Positions 27,546 through 36,053 of a stretch of 64,000 nt of DNA are shown piece by piece. Both the position numbers and the translations under genes were made by a program. The notes below the pieces were generated by a model, which ran no database searches, was not told where the DNA came from, and worked only from the letters and a program-made list of their open reading frames with translations. The stretch is from Candidatus Rokuibacteriota bacterium (GTDB lineage: Bacteria; Methylomirabilota; Methylomirabilia; Rokubacteriales; CSP1-6): NCBI GenBank assembly GCA_003220435.1, contig QHSL01000074.1, positions 1 through 64,000 on the forward strand, in the 5' to 3' direction. Numbering within the stretch: position 1 is the first letter of the stretch; every line of letters begins with the position of its first letter.

Positions 27546-28572
27546 CCGGAGCCAGGACCACCTTGCCGAACTGCTGACGCTGCTCCAGGAGTTGATGAGC
27601 GCGGCGGGCCTCCCGCAACGGCAGCACGCGGTCCAGGACGGGCTTCAGCTTCCCCTCGCTGACAAGCTGGAGGATCCGGAACCCGCAGCCCTTGCTCGCG
27701 GTCGTGGCACCGAGAATCTTCAGATTCCGAAAGAATATGTGCCGCAGGTCCGTCTTCGCCAGGTAGCCGGAGGTCGCTCCGCACGTTACGAGTCTTCCGC
27801 CGATCGTCAGGCAGAGGAGGCTGTGCTCCCACACGTCCTCGCCAATGTGCTCGATGACCACGTCGACGCCGCGCTTCTTGGTGATGCGGCGCACTTCGTG
27901 CAGGAAGTCGTGCGTCTTGTAGTTGATCCCGTAGTGCGCCCCCAGAGCCTTCGCCTTCTCCACCTTCTCGTCGCTGCCCGCCGTGGTGATGACGTTGGCG
28001 CCCGCCAGCCGGGCGAACTGGATGGCCGCGCTGCCCACCCCGCTGCCCCCAGCGTGAACCAGAACCCACTCGCCGGGCTCGACCTTGGCCTTCTCGAAGA
28101 CCATGTTCCAGGCGGTCCCGAACGCCGCCGGCAGGCACGCGCCGATTTCGAAGGGGATCTCTGGCGGCAGGGGAACAAGGTTCGCCACCGGCGCCTTCGT
28201 GAACTCCGCGTAGCCGCCTGGCAGGTGCTCGCCGATCAAGTGATAGTGCGGGCAGAGGTTGTCATGCCCGGAAAGGCAGCGCGCGCACCGTCCGCAGCTC
28301 ACGCCGGGATTCAGCACCACTCGTGAACCAGGTGGAAGCGTCTCCGTGCTCGGCCCGGCGGCGACGACCTCGCCGGCGATATCCGCGCCCGGGATGAACG
28401 GGAACGGGACCTTGAGGAATGGCAAGCCCTTCCGGAGCCACAGGTCGACGTGGTTGACCCCGCACGCACGGACCCGTACGAGCACCTCGCCGGCAGCCGG
28501 GACGGGATCAGGCAGGTCGCCGTAGGTCAGAACGTCGAGGCCGCCGTGCTCGGTCAGATAGACGGCCTTCAC
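27538..28572 (-). CDS. MDR-superfamily zinc-lobe dehydrogenase/enoyl reductase, copy 1
   Basis: 344-residue medium-chain reductase. The structural-zinc cysteines are kept (GVSCGRCARCLSGHDNLC), as is the cofactor motif VHAGGSGVGSAAIQFARLAGA. The catalytic-zinc residues are not: the usual GHE is GAD (PFIPGADIAGEV) and the catalytic Cys segment reads ACGVNHVDLW. Lack of catalytic zinc points to quinone-oxidoreductase or enoyl-reductase chemistry rather than alcohol oxidation. It forms a tandem pair with 28569-29609 (ATGA overlap), clearly by duplication. Likely the enoyl reductase of this operon, or a tailoring reductase. Confidence 0.88.
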   Translation of the reverse strand: MKAVYLTEHGGLDVLTYGDLPDPVPAAGEVLVRVRACGVNHVDLWLRKGLPFLKVPFPFIPGADIAGEVVAAGPSTETLPPGSRVVLNPGVSCGRCARCLSGHDNLCPHYHLIGEHLPGGYAEFTKAPVANLVPLPPEIPFEIGACLPAAFGTAWNMVFEKAKVEPGEWVLVHAGGSGVGSAAIQFARLAGANVITTAGSDEKVEKAKALGAHYGINYKTHDFLHEVRRITKKRGVDVVIEHIGEDVWEHSLLCLTIGGRLVTCGATSGYLAKTDLRHIFFRNLKILGATTASKGCGFRILQLVSEGKLKPVLDRVLPLREARRAHQLLEQRQQFGKVVLAPDG

Positions 28573-29609
28573 GCGCTCCCCTCCGGAAGCAGGACGAGCT
28601 TGCCGAACTGTTGACGCCCCTCCAGAAGCCGGTGGGCGTCCGGAGCTTCTCGCAGGGGCAGGGTTCGATCGAGAACAGGTTGCAGTCTGCCCTGCGCCAC
28701 GAGGGGAAGGAATCGGTGCATGATCGATCGGCTCCCGGCGGTCGCGCCCATGATCTCGAGATTCCGGAAGAAGACGTGGCGAAGGTCAGTCTTCGGAAGA
28801 AAGCCGGACGAGGCTCCACACGTCACCAGCCGCCCGCCGGTGACCAGGCAGAGCAGGCTCCGCTCCCACACGTCCTCGCCGATGTGCTCGATGACCACGT
28901 CAACGCCGCGCTTCTTCGTGATGCGACGCACCTCGCGCAGGAAGTCGTGGGTCTTGTAGTTGATCCCGTAGTGCGCACCGAGCGCCTTGGCCTTCTCGAG
29001 CTTCTCGTCGGTCCCGGCGGTCGTGATGATGTTCGCCCCGATCATCCGAGCCAGCTGGATGGCGGCGCTGCCGACCCCGCTGCCCCCGGCGTGGATCAGA
29101 ATCCACTCGCCCGGCTGGAGCTTGGCTTGATCGAAGATCATGTTCCACGTGGTGCCGAATACCGCGGGAAGACACGCGCCGGTCACAAAGGAGATCTCGG
29201 GCGCGAGCGGGAAAACGTTCGGAGCCGGGACCTTCACGAGCTCGGCGTACCCGCCGGGGATCGTCTTGCCGATGAGCTGATAACGTGCGCAGAGATTGTC
29301 CCAGCCGGAACAGCAACGCTCGCAGCGACCACAGCTCACGCCGGGACTGACGATGACCCGGGCTCCCACCGGCGGCGCCTCCGACGCCGAGGACGTCACC
29401 GCGACCTCGCCGGCGATGTCCTGGCCGAGCGTGAAGGGCAGGGGAACGCGGAGCATCGGCCAGCCCTGCCGGATCCACCGATCGGCGTGGTTGATCCCGC
29501 AGGCGCGTACGCGAACGAGGACCTCGTTGGGACCTGGCTCGGGGTCAGGCAGCTCACCATAGGTGAGCTTGTCGATACCCCCGTGCTCGCTGAAGTAGAC
29601 CGCCTTCAA
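28569..29609 (-). CDS. MDR-superfamily zinc-lobe dehydrogenase/enoyl reductase, copy 2
   Basis: 346 residues, paralogous to the next gene over its whole length (both MKAVYxxEHGGxDxLTYGxLPDP, both with YKTHDFLxEVRRITKKRGVDVVIEHIGEDVWE). It keeps the structural-zinc cysteines in GVSCGRCERCCSGWDNLC and lacks catalytic zinc ligands (TLGQDIAGEV). First gene of operon A; its start is about 30 nt from the probable transcription start set by the TATAAT at 29645-29650. Retention of both copies suggests two related reductive steps or a heterodimer. Confidence 0.88.
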   Translation of the reverse strand: MKAVYFSEHGGIDKLTYGELPDPEPGPNEVLVRVRACGINHADRWIRQGWPMLRVPLPFTLGQDIAGEVAVTSSASEAPPVGARVIVSPGVSCGRCERCCSGWDNLCARYQLIGKTIPGGYAELVKVPAPNVFPLAPEISFVTGACLPAVFGTTWNMIFDQAKLQPGEWILIHAGGSGVGSAAIQLARMIGANIITTAGTDEKLEKAKALGAHYGINYKTHDFLREVRRITKKRGVDVVIEHIGEDVWERSLLCLVTGGRLVTCGASSGFLPKTDLRHVFFRNLEIMGATAGSRSIMHRFLPLVAQGRLQPVLDRTLPLREAPDAHRLLEGRQQFGKLVLLPEGSA

Positions 29610-29644
29610 AGTGCAGTCGACGACTGCCGAAATCGCATTTTCTC

Positions 29645-29650
29645 ATTATA
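29645..29650 (-). promoter_or_regulatory. Probable -10 box of operon A
   Basis: Perfect TATAAT on the minus strand, about 36 bp before the start codon at 29609, in a locally AT-rich patch of an otherwise GC-rich region. No good -35 is visible 16-18 bp upstream, so activator help is possible. It lies in the 225-bp region between divergent transcription units. Confidence 0.6.
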
Positions 29651-29834
29651 CACAGACCCAGGTTTCTCGCCCCATTTGCGAACTCCGGAAGTCGCCGCTT
29701 ACGCGCGCTTGACCAGCTCGGCGCTCGCGTCCCAAAGCTTCCTCGCCGTCTGAGGGGCACTTCTCGACATCGGTACAATGTCGTCAGACGCAAGGCGCGC
29801 GTAACCAGGTCGGCGAGGAGCGGAGGATCATCGG

Positions 29835-30326
29835 ATGAAGGTGTTGACGGCGGTAGCCATCGTGCTCGGCATCCTCGTTGGTTCCGATCTTCCGGCACTG
29901 GCCGAGACGTCCGTGAACTTTTCCGGTACGTGGGAGCTCGACAGGAGTCGCAGCGTTCTTCCCTCCCGCGGTCCGTGGGCTCTGATATCGGCTCTGACCC
30001 TCGTCATCGATCATCAGGGAGATACGCTGAGGATCGAGCGGCGGGCCGAGATTATGCGAGTGCCCCAATCGTTCGTGACCACTATCTACACCGACGGGCG
30101 GGAGGCGTCGAACCAGACACCACGCGGGGAGACGGTGGTCTCGAAGTGCCACTGGGAAGGCAACCGTCTCGTCACGGTCCACAAAGGACCGACCGAGAGC
30201 ACCAGCGGCACCGACACCCGATACCTGGCCGAGGAAGGCAAGGTGCTCATCGTCGACTCCGTGCTGCCCCCTCGGTCCGGAGGGGACAACCCGGAACGCG
30301 CCCACGTGGTTTTCGTCAGAAAATGA
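29835..30326 (+). CDS. Secreted protein of unknown function, lipocalin-like N-terminal motif
   Basis: 163 residues with a clear Sec signal (MKVLTAVAIVLGILVG, cleavage near LALA-ET). The mature start NFSGTWELDRSRS is the FSGTW-LD-S motif common in small secreted, probably beta-barrel proteins of acidobacteria and related soil bacteria. A possible -10 TACAAT lies at 29774-29779. It stands alone between operon A (divergent) and the ACP of operon B, and there is a separate promoter-like element after it, so it may not belong to operon B. Function unknown; binding a lipidic product in the periplasm would fit but is inference. Confidence 0.7.
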   Translation: MKVLTAVAIVLGILVGSDLPALAETSVNFSGTWELDRSRSVLPSRGPWALISALTLVIDHQGDTLRIERRAEIMRVPQSFVTTIYTDGREASNQTPRGETVVSKCHWEGNRLVTVHKGPTESTSGTDTRYLAEEGKVLIVDSVLPPRSGGDNPERAHVVFVRK

Positions 30327-30394
30327 CTCGCGGCATGCGAGCCCGCTGACGGGGAGAGACTCGCCGGTCCTGGCATTAGTTGCGCGACATCGAG

Positions 30395-30400
30395 TATACT
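30395..30400 (+). promoter_or_regulatory. Probable -10 box of operon B
   Basis: TATACT in a low-GC stretch 165 bp before the ACP1 start; CTGGCA at 30370-30375 is a weak -35 with 19-bp spacing. The 238-bp gap between 30326 and 30565 holds no credible ORF, so it probably carries the promoter and leader of operon B. Confidence 0.4.
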
Positions 30401-30564
30401 TTTGGCGCCTGATGCGCATTTGCAGGGATTTGTATTGATTGCTTCCGGACCGTACTTCTCTGGTAGTCGTCTCATGTCAGCGCTGTGCCTCCGGAAAGGG
30501 CGCGGCCCACGCGACGCGTGACCGCTCGAAGATCGCGACAACCGGCAAGGAAAGGATCCCGACA

Positions 30565-30897
30565 ATGCCCAAGGTGCTCAAGGATCAGGAAAAGAAGGAG
30601 ATCTACGAGCATATCCGCACATTTCTCTCGGACGAGCTCGACGTGCCGCTGGAAAACATCGGACGAGACACCAAGATCATCGACGATCTGAAGGGGGATT
30701 CGATGATCTATCTGGAACTCGTCGAAGACTTCAAGAAGCAATATGACGTCAAGGTGGAGATCGCGTTGATCGGGCGATACCTCCAAAAGCATCCGGTCTA
30801 CACGGTCGGACAGACCGCCCAGGTGGTGTACGACATCGTCGAGCGCGGCGACTCGCTCCTGGTATCCGATGGGGAGCCGGGCGCCCCGGGCGCCTAG
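30565..30897 (+). CDS. Acyl carrier protein (ACP1), twin of ACP2
   Basis: 110 residues from ATG 30565, with AAGGA-type ribosome site. Attachment Ser46 lies in DLKGDSMIYLELVEDF; long N-terminal helix KEIYEHIRTFLSDELDVPLE. It is close to 90 percent identical to ACP2 (43146-43460) and the similarity continues into the leader (CAAGGAAAGGATCC here, CAAGGAAGGGATCC there), so the pair arose by recent duplication. It heads operon B, 32 bp before the hydroxyacyl-CoA dehydrogenase. It differs from ACP3 and probably serves a separate branch, for example the sulfated or acylated arm. Confidence 0.93.
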   Translation: MPKVLKDQEKKEIYEHIRTFLSDELDVPLENIGRDTKIIDDLKGDSMIYLELVEDFKKQYDVKVEIALIGRYLQKHPVYTVGQTAQVVYDIVERGDSLLVSDGEPGAPGA

Positions 30898-30929
30898 GCC
30901 AGTCGGGGCACTGCCGACAGGCCGTCAGG

Positions 30930-32120
30930 ATGCCGACACCGGAGAGCGCGGGAAAAGTCGGTCTCATCGGCTACGGGAAGATGGGGCGCAACATCTTCAA
31001 TCTGCTCAGCGAGAGCAGCCTGGAAGTCGCCGTGCTGGGTCGCGATCAGGCCGAGATGGACCGCCAGCATCGCCGGCTCGAGAGGCGTCTGACCCGCGCG
31101 GTCAGCAGCGGAATGCTCGGCGCGGCTGACCTGCCACGGCGCCTGGGCACGCTGCGGTTCACCACATCCTGGGACGACCTTCGTGACTGCGATCTGGTCA
31201 TCGAGACCGTCAAGGAAGACTTCGACACCAAGGTCGCGGTGCTCCGCCGAGCCGAAGAGACGGTCTCGCCGCGCGCGGTCCTCACCAGCAACACCTCGAG
31301 TCTGTCGATCACCCGCATCGCGGAATGCCTCCGCGATCCGGCGAGGTTCTGCGGCTTTCACTTCTTTCACCCGATCCAGCTGACGAGCGTCGTCGAGATC
31401 ATCCTCACCCCGCGAACTGCCCCGGAGATCGTCGAACTCCTGCGACGGCTCTCGCGCGGCATCGGCCGAACACCGCTCGTGGTGAAGGACCTGGCCGGGT
31501 CCTGTCTCAACGTTCCGCTGACGTGTCACGCCTGCGAGGCCCTGTACGTGCTCGAGCAAGGTCTCGCGACGCCCTCCGGGATCGACACGATCGCGGGGCG
31601 ATTCGCCCGGCTCGGCCCCTGTGAGGCTCTCGACACGATCGGAATCCCCTTGTACACGGGCGTGCTCGGACAGACCCTCGAGGCCTTCGGCCTGGATCTG
31701 ACGATTCCCGATCTGCTCCACAGGCTCATCCGCGACGGCCGGCTCGGGAAGTACGCCAATCAGGGCGTCTATCTCTACCGCGACGACCGTCCGGTGGACG
31801 ACGCGGCCGCGTACTACCGAAATCCAGCGCAGAGCCACACCCCGGCCGCCGTGCGGACGGACGACGCAGGCCTCTACGAGCGCCTCCTGTTCCCGATCTA
31901 TTTCGCCGCCCTCAAGCTGGCCCAGCTCGACCTCGGCCGCCTGGACGATCTGTGCCACGGGATCACTGACATCATGGGGCTGAAGATAGATCCGCTGGAA
32001 GAGATGCGAAGGCTGGGCAGCCACGGACTTCGAGATGTGTTCAACCGCCTTCGGGACGAGCTGGGCCCGCGGTTCGACTGTCGGTCGCTGGAGGGCATCA
32101 TGGCCCGCGTGGACGCATGA
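30930..32120 (+). CDS. 3-hydroxyacyl-CoA dehydrogenase family protein
   Basis: 396 residues. N-terminal NAD fold GKVGLIGYGKMGRNIF, IETVKEDFDTKVAVLRRAEE and the SNTSSLSITRIA segment match HAD; the catalytic dyad region is CGFHFFHPIQLTSVVEII with His near 145. The C-terminal helical domain follows (DTIAGRFARLGPCEALDTIGI). An extra ~100-residue C-terminal extension after GKYANQGVYLY resembles a second, partial HCDH repeat. Its stop overlaps the next gene (ATGA). It probably oxidises or reduces a 3-hydroxyacyl thioester in building the acyl unit. Confidence 0.88.
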   Translation: MPTPESAGKVGLIGYGKMGRNIFNLLSESSLEVAVLGRDQAEMDRQHRRLERRLTRAVSSGMLGAADLPRRLGTLRFTTSWDDLRDCDLVIETVKEDFDTKVAVLRRAEETVSPRAVLTSNTSSLSITRIAECLRDPARFCGFHFFHPIQLTSVVEIILTPRTAPEIVELLRRLSRGIGRTPLVVKDLAGSCLNVPLTCHACEALYVLEQGLATPSGIDTIAGRFARLGPCEALDTIGIPLYTGVLGQTLEAFGLDLTIPDLLHRLIRDGRLGKYANQGVYLYRDDRPVDDAAAYYRNPAQSHTPAAVRTDDAGLYERLLFPIYFAALKLAQLDLGRLDDLCHGITDIMGLKIDPLEEMRRLGSHGLRDVFNRLRDELGPRFDCRSLEGIMARVDA

Positions 32121-33406
32121 CATCGGTTCCTCTGAACTTCATCGATCACTCCACGCTCATCCTCGAGCGCATGCTCCTGCACCAGGGCCTTCCCGGACTG
32201 GCCGCCCAGGTCAACATCCACTTTCAGGGCAGGGTCGATCTGGCTCAGCTCCAGGACGCCGCGGATCGATTGGCGAGGCGCTGGCCCTTGCTGACGGCCC
32301 GGCTCAGGCGCTCGCCGCGCCCGGCCTGGGTACCAACCGGCGCCGGGCATCTGCGGATACGACGGGAGACGCTCAACTCCAATTCCGAAGACGACCTGTT
32401 ACGTATGCTGTTTCGGCTCATCGGGGATCGAATCGACATCGAGAACGACGATCCGATGCGGCTGACGCTGCTGCACGCACCGGACGGTAATGATGTGCTG
32501 GTGCTTCAGTGCTCACATGTTTTGATCGACGGCCACGGCGCGGCGATCTTGCTCCCTCAGCTCCTGGATCCGACGCGCATTCCACCGGTTTCGGATACTG
32601 CGGCCACCTCCGCGGATTCGGTCAACGAGAAGCTCCTGAAAGCGCCATGGCTCAAGCGTATGCGGATGGTGATCCAGCTGCTGCGCTGGCGGAGGCACAC
32701 CCCGCCGATATCGCTACCGCAGCTGGATCAATCGGCACGTCCGTCACTCGGGCGCATGACGCGGCGGTGGATCGACGAAACGACCGCCTCCGTGCTGCAG
32801 AAGCGGCTGGCGGCCATCGGCGCCTTCGCCAATCCCTCGGTGCTGCTGACGGCCAGCGGCTTTCGCGTCCTGAGTCGTTACGTCCGCGGACCGCTCGACC
32901 CGAGCAGCGTGTACGAGATGCGTATCGGCTACAATCACCGCTTCGGCTCGAGCAAACGGCAGATCTTTCACAATCACGTTGCGCTCATCATTCTGACCGC
33001 CGAGCCGACCGCGCTCGACGATCGGGACGAGCTGACGCGCCTGCTGGCGGCTCAGATGCGCAAGAAGCTCGGCGAAGACAATCATCTGGCCGCCTGGCAG
33101 ATGATGAAGTTCATCTCCCAGATCGACAGCTGGGCGCCGTGGTTGGCCGATCGGGTGGTCAGGTTCCGCGACAGGAGCCTGCGGGTGAGCACCGTCCCGG
33201 ACTATCTGGGCACTGGACGCAAGGCGCTCGGAGCGACGATCGACTACTGCTGGGGCCACACCATCTGTCCCTATGGCGTTTCGATGGACCTCTTTCAGGT
33301 CGGACGGCGGCACCTCATCGTCTTCATGCACAGCCCCGAGTCGCTGTCCGACGAGCAGGCCTCGGATTTTCTCGACGACTGGCTCGATGATCTCTACCGT
33401 CCTTAA
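32117..33406 (+). CDS. Condensation-domain-fold acyltransferase (HxxxD)
   Basis: 429 residues of the CoA/ACP-dependent acyltransferase fold shared by NRPS condensation domains, PapA enzymes and wax-ester synthases. The active-site motif is CSHVLIDGHGAAILL, with His134 and Asp138; the bridging segment ATIDYCWGHTICPYGVSMDLF resembles the DFGWG-type structural motif. It overlaps the dehydrogenase gene by 4 bp and precedes two sulfotransferases, so it probably esterifies an ACP- or CoA-bound acyl group onto a hydroxyl of the product, as PapA proteins do in mycobacterial sulfolipid synthesis. Substrates unproven. Confidence 0.75.
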   Translation: MTSVPLNFIDHSTLILERMLLHQGLPGLAAQVNIHFQGRVDLAQLQDAADRLARRWPLLTARLRRSPRPAWVPTGAGHLRIRRETLNSNSEDDLLRMLFRLIGDRIDIENDDPMRLTLLHAPDGNDVLVLQCSHVLIDGHGAAILLPQLLDPTRIPPVSDTAATSADSVNEKLLKAPWLKRMRMVIQLLRWRRHTPPISLPQLDQSARPSLGRMTRRWIDETTASVLQKRLAAIGAFANPSVLLTASGFRVLSRYVRGPLDPSSVYEMRIGYNHRFGSSKRQIFHNHVALIILTAEPTALDDRDELTRLLAAQMRKKLGEDNHLAAWQMMKFISQIDSWAPWLADRVVRFRDRSLRVSTVPDYLGTGRKALGATIDYCWGHTICPYGVSMDLFQVGRRHLIVFMHSPESLSDEQASDFLDDWLDDLYRP

Positions 33407-33436
33407 CACCGGGAGACCGCCGGAGGCCCTCTGGCC

Positions 33437-34597
33437 GTGAGCGCCGTGCTGTTCACGACACGGGCGCTCGGTCGTCTCTTCTATCTCTCGTTCTTCAAGC
33501 GCCAGGATCTTCGAATTCAGGACCGCCCGCGCCTGCCGTTTTGCGTGAAGTTCTTCGTGCTCTTTCCCCTCGTCGAGCTCTTCAACTGGCTCTGTCTCAT
33601 GCTGGACGAGCTCGTGTTTCCCGGATGCCGACGCATCCCGATCCGGCAACCGATCTTCGTGATTGGACCCCCTCGAAGCGGGACCACGATTCTCCATCGC
33701 GTCATGGCGCGAGACGAGGAGCACTTGTTCTGCTTTCGGACGTGGGAGATCGCGTTCCCATCGCTCCTGCAGAAGAGGGCCTTGTCGGTCGTCGGACGAC
33801 TCGATCGTCTGACCGGCGGCCACCTGCGGGCCTCTCTCCTCCGCCGCGAGGCCGAACGCTTTCGGCCCCTCCACCACATTCACGAGATCGGCCTGTTCCT
33901 GCCCGAGGAAGACGACAAGCTGTTGGCCCATGTTCTGGCCTCCATGGATCTCGCGTATTTCTTCCCCAACGGAGACTTCCGTCGGATGGCGCAGTTCGAC
34001 GTCGCGGTCGACCCCCGGGACCGCCGTTCCATCATGAGCTTCTACCGGCGGTGTCTCCAGCGGCAGGCGTACTTCAAGCAGGGATCGCGCACATTCCTCT
34101 CGAAGAACCCGATCTTTTCTGGCAAGGTGGCCGCGCTGCTCGAGCAGTTCCCGGACTGCCGAATCATCTACCTCGTCCGGAACCCGCTGGATGTCGTGCC
34201 ATCGGCGATCAGCCTTGTTCGGGCGATCGTCCGAGCGGTCCGCGGCGTCGAGCTGGATGCCGACTACGACGAACAAGCCTACGAGATCCTCCGGTTCTTC
34301 TACACCTACCCGCCGGACCTTCTCGCCGCGCTACCCGAGGATCGGTGCATGCTCCTGAAGTACGACGACCTGATCGGTCAGCCGGACCAGGTGATCCGCA
34401 AGATCTACGCGCAGTTCGGACTCGCCCTGACGCCTGAATTTGAGGAGCGCCTCGCCCAGGAAGTCGCGAAGATGAAACGACACGAGACTCGACATGAATA
34501 TGCGCTCGACCGGTTCAGTATCAAACGCGACCGGATCGTCGCTGATCTCCGCCCCATCTTCGAACGATTTGGCTTCGACACCCGCGAAGTAGGGTGA
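33437..34597 (+). CDS. PAPS-dependent sulfotransferase 1
   Basis: 386 residues, GTG start at 33437 preceded by GGAGG. The 5'-phosphosulfate-binding loop FVIGPPRSGTTILHRVM occupies residues 75-91; the 3'-phosphate motif is IIYLVRNPLDVVPSAISLV near 250. KYDDLIGQPDQVIRKIYAQFGL is the usual C-terminal segment of this sulfotransferase family. A hydrophobic N-terminal stretch (residues 35-60) suggests membrane association, fitting a lipid substrate. Transfers a sulfate group from PAPS to a hydroxyl. Part of operon B, between the acyltransferase and sulfotransferase 2. Confidence 0.9.
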   Translation: MSAVLFTTRALGRLFYLSFFKRQDLRIQDRPRLPFCVKFFVLFPLVELFNWLCLMLDELVFPGCRRIPIRQPIFVIGPPRSGTTILHRVMARDEEHLFCFRTWEIAFPSLLQKRALSVVGRLDRLTGGHLRASLLRREAERFRPLHHIHEIGLFLPEEDDKLLAHVLASMDLAYFFPNGDFRRMAQFDVAVDPRDRRSIMSFYRRCLQRQAYFKQGSRTFLSKNPIFSGKVAALLEQFPDCRIIYLVRNPLDVVPSAISLVRAIVRAVRGVELDADYDEQAYEILRFFYTYPPDLLAALPEDRCMLLKYDDLIGQPDQVIRKIYAQFGLALTPEFEERLAQEVAKMKRHETRHEYALDRFSIKRDRIVADLRPIFERFGFDTREVG

Positions 34598-34685
34598 CGG
34601 GGCGAGCTGATTCGCAGGTTCGCGCCGCTCGTCTCCTCGACGAGCAGCTCGAAGACCTCCGCCGACCCTAGAGAGGAGAGCAGGC

Positions 34686-35813
34686 GTGCGCCTCTTCTGG
34701 TTGAACATCCACTTCCGCACCGCGATGGCCGGCTGGCAGCTGTTCGGCCTCGACCGCCACTTGTTGATCTACGCTCTTCGGCGGCCTCTCTTCATGGGGC
34801 TGATGCGCTTGACGCTCGCGCTCGACCACGTTTTCTTCCCCGCGTTTCGCCACGTCGAGGTGCGGCGGCCGGTGTTCATCATCGGCCACCCACGCTCGGG
34901 GACGACGTTCCTGCAGCTCCTGCTGACCCAGACCGGCGAGTTCTGCACCTTCAAGGCCTGGGAGATTTTTCTGCCGTCGCTCGTCGCCAGGAGGCTCCTG
35001 CGCCGCACGATCGAGCGTCGCATCGAGCAGGGGAAGGCGACCTTCTTCCCGGCCGAGGTCGGGCACGAAGTCGCACTCGATCAAGTCGAGGAGGACGAGC
35101 TCTTGTTGGCCTACGCCAACAACACGGAGCTCATCGTGTCGATGTCACCGCTGGCGTTCGGCGATTGGGATCTCTCCGAGCTTTCGTACCCCGACGATCA
35201 GCCCGAACGCCGGCGTCGGCGGACGATGGCGTTTCTCCGATCGTGCTACCAGCGCCAGATCCACTGGACCGGAAAGACCCAGGTCGTCGGGAAGATGACC
35301 TACGCGGCGATGCGGCTCCGCTCCCTCCTCGCCGCGTTTCCGGACGCGAAGATCGTGTACGTCGTCAGGTCGCCCCTCGAGACGATCCCCTCGCATTTCA
35401 CGCTGGAGCGCAACCTGTTTGCTCACATGTGGGGTCCGATCCCGATACCCCGCGCGCGGCTGGATCGGTTCCACCGGCAGCGCTACCAGTCCAGCATCGC
35501 CTACTATCGGTATGTCGAGGATTTGATCGAGAAGGGGGCCCTACCGGCGAACCAGTTCATGGCGGTGTCGTATGATTCGTTGCGGGCGAATCTGGAAGCG
35601 ACCATCGAGAGGGTGATGCAGTTCGCCGGTCTCGAGCTCGGTCCCGCGCTTCGGCTGAGGATCGCGGAGCAGGGTCGGGCGCAAAAGGCGTACGAACGAA
35701 AACACCAGAACCTGCAGCTCGAAGAATTTGGATTGACGGAAGAGCGTGTCCGCGCGGACCTCGGCTTCGTGTTCGACAAGTACGGATTCGACAAGTACGG
35801 AGTCACGGCATGA
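34686..35813 (+). CDS. PAPS-dependent sulfotransferase 2
   Basis: 375 residues, GTG start at 34686 after GAGAGGAG. PAPS loop FIIGHPRSGTTFLQLLL at residues 64-80 and KIVYVVRSPLETIPSHF near 223. Related to sulfotransferase 1 but strongly diverged, so the two likely act on different positions or intermediates. The C-terminus carries a short tandem repeat (FDKYGFDKYG) from an in-frame duplication of about 15 bp near 35775-35804. A 240-bp gap with a TATACT box follows before the hydroxylase gene. Confidence 0.9.
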   Translation: MRLFWLNIHFRTAMAGWQLFGLDRHLLIYALRRPLFMGLMRLTLALDHVFFPAFRHVEVRRPVFIIGHPRSGTTFLQLLLTQTGEFCTFKAWEIFLPSLVARRLLRRTIERRIEQGKATFFPAEVGHEVALDQVEEDELLLAYANNTELIVSMSPLAFGDWDLSELSYPDDQPERRRRRTMAFLRSCYQRQIHWTGKTQVVGKMTYAAMRLRSLLAAFPDAKIVYVVRSPLETIPSHFTLERNLFAHMWGPIPIPRARLDRFHRQRYQSSIAYYRYVEDLIEKGALPANQFMAVSYDSLRANLEATIERVMQFAGLELGPALRLRIAEQGRAQKAYERKHQNLQLEEFGLTEERVRADLGFVFDKYGFDKYGVTA

Positions 35814-35881
35814 TCCATAGCTCGCGGGCGACGATGACAGGATCGGGGTGGGTTTTGGCGTAGATCGGGCGGGAATCGCAG

Positions 35882-35887
35882 TATACT
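35882..35887 (+). promoter_or_regulatory. Possible internal -10 box before the aromatic-ring genes
   Basis: TATACT in the 240-bp gap between sulfotransferase 2 and the flavoprotein hydroxylase; TTGGCG lies 21 bp upstream, too far for a normal pair. The gap holds no supported ORF. Suggests that the hydroxylase-dioxygenase-hydrolase genes can be transcribed separately. Confidence 0.35.
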
Positions 35888-36053
35888 CGACCGGCCGCGG
35901 CGGTCATCATCTGGGCGGTTACCCTCGTCCTGTTCGCGGTGGGACACCGCTACGTCGTCGCGAAGGAGCTCATACGCTCTCGACCCTGGCCCTCCTCCTG
36001 ACCTTGGTCCGCATCGAGGAACCATTGCCGCACGGGATACTCCAGGGGACGGC

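Noticed and set aside
21466-29609. Aryl polyene or ladderane cluster
   Set aside because: Coupled KS/KS-like genes, FabG and a dehydratase recall these, but FabI, MDR reductases, sulfotransferases and a type III PKS do not belong to them, and the aryl-polyene lipid-transfer and MMPL-type exporter genes are missing.
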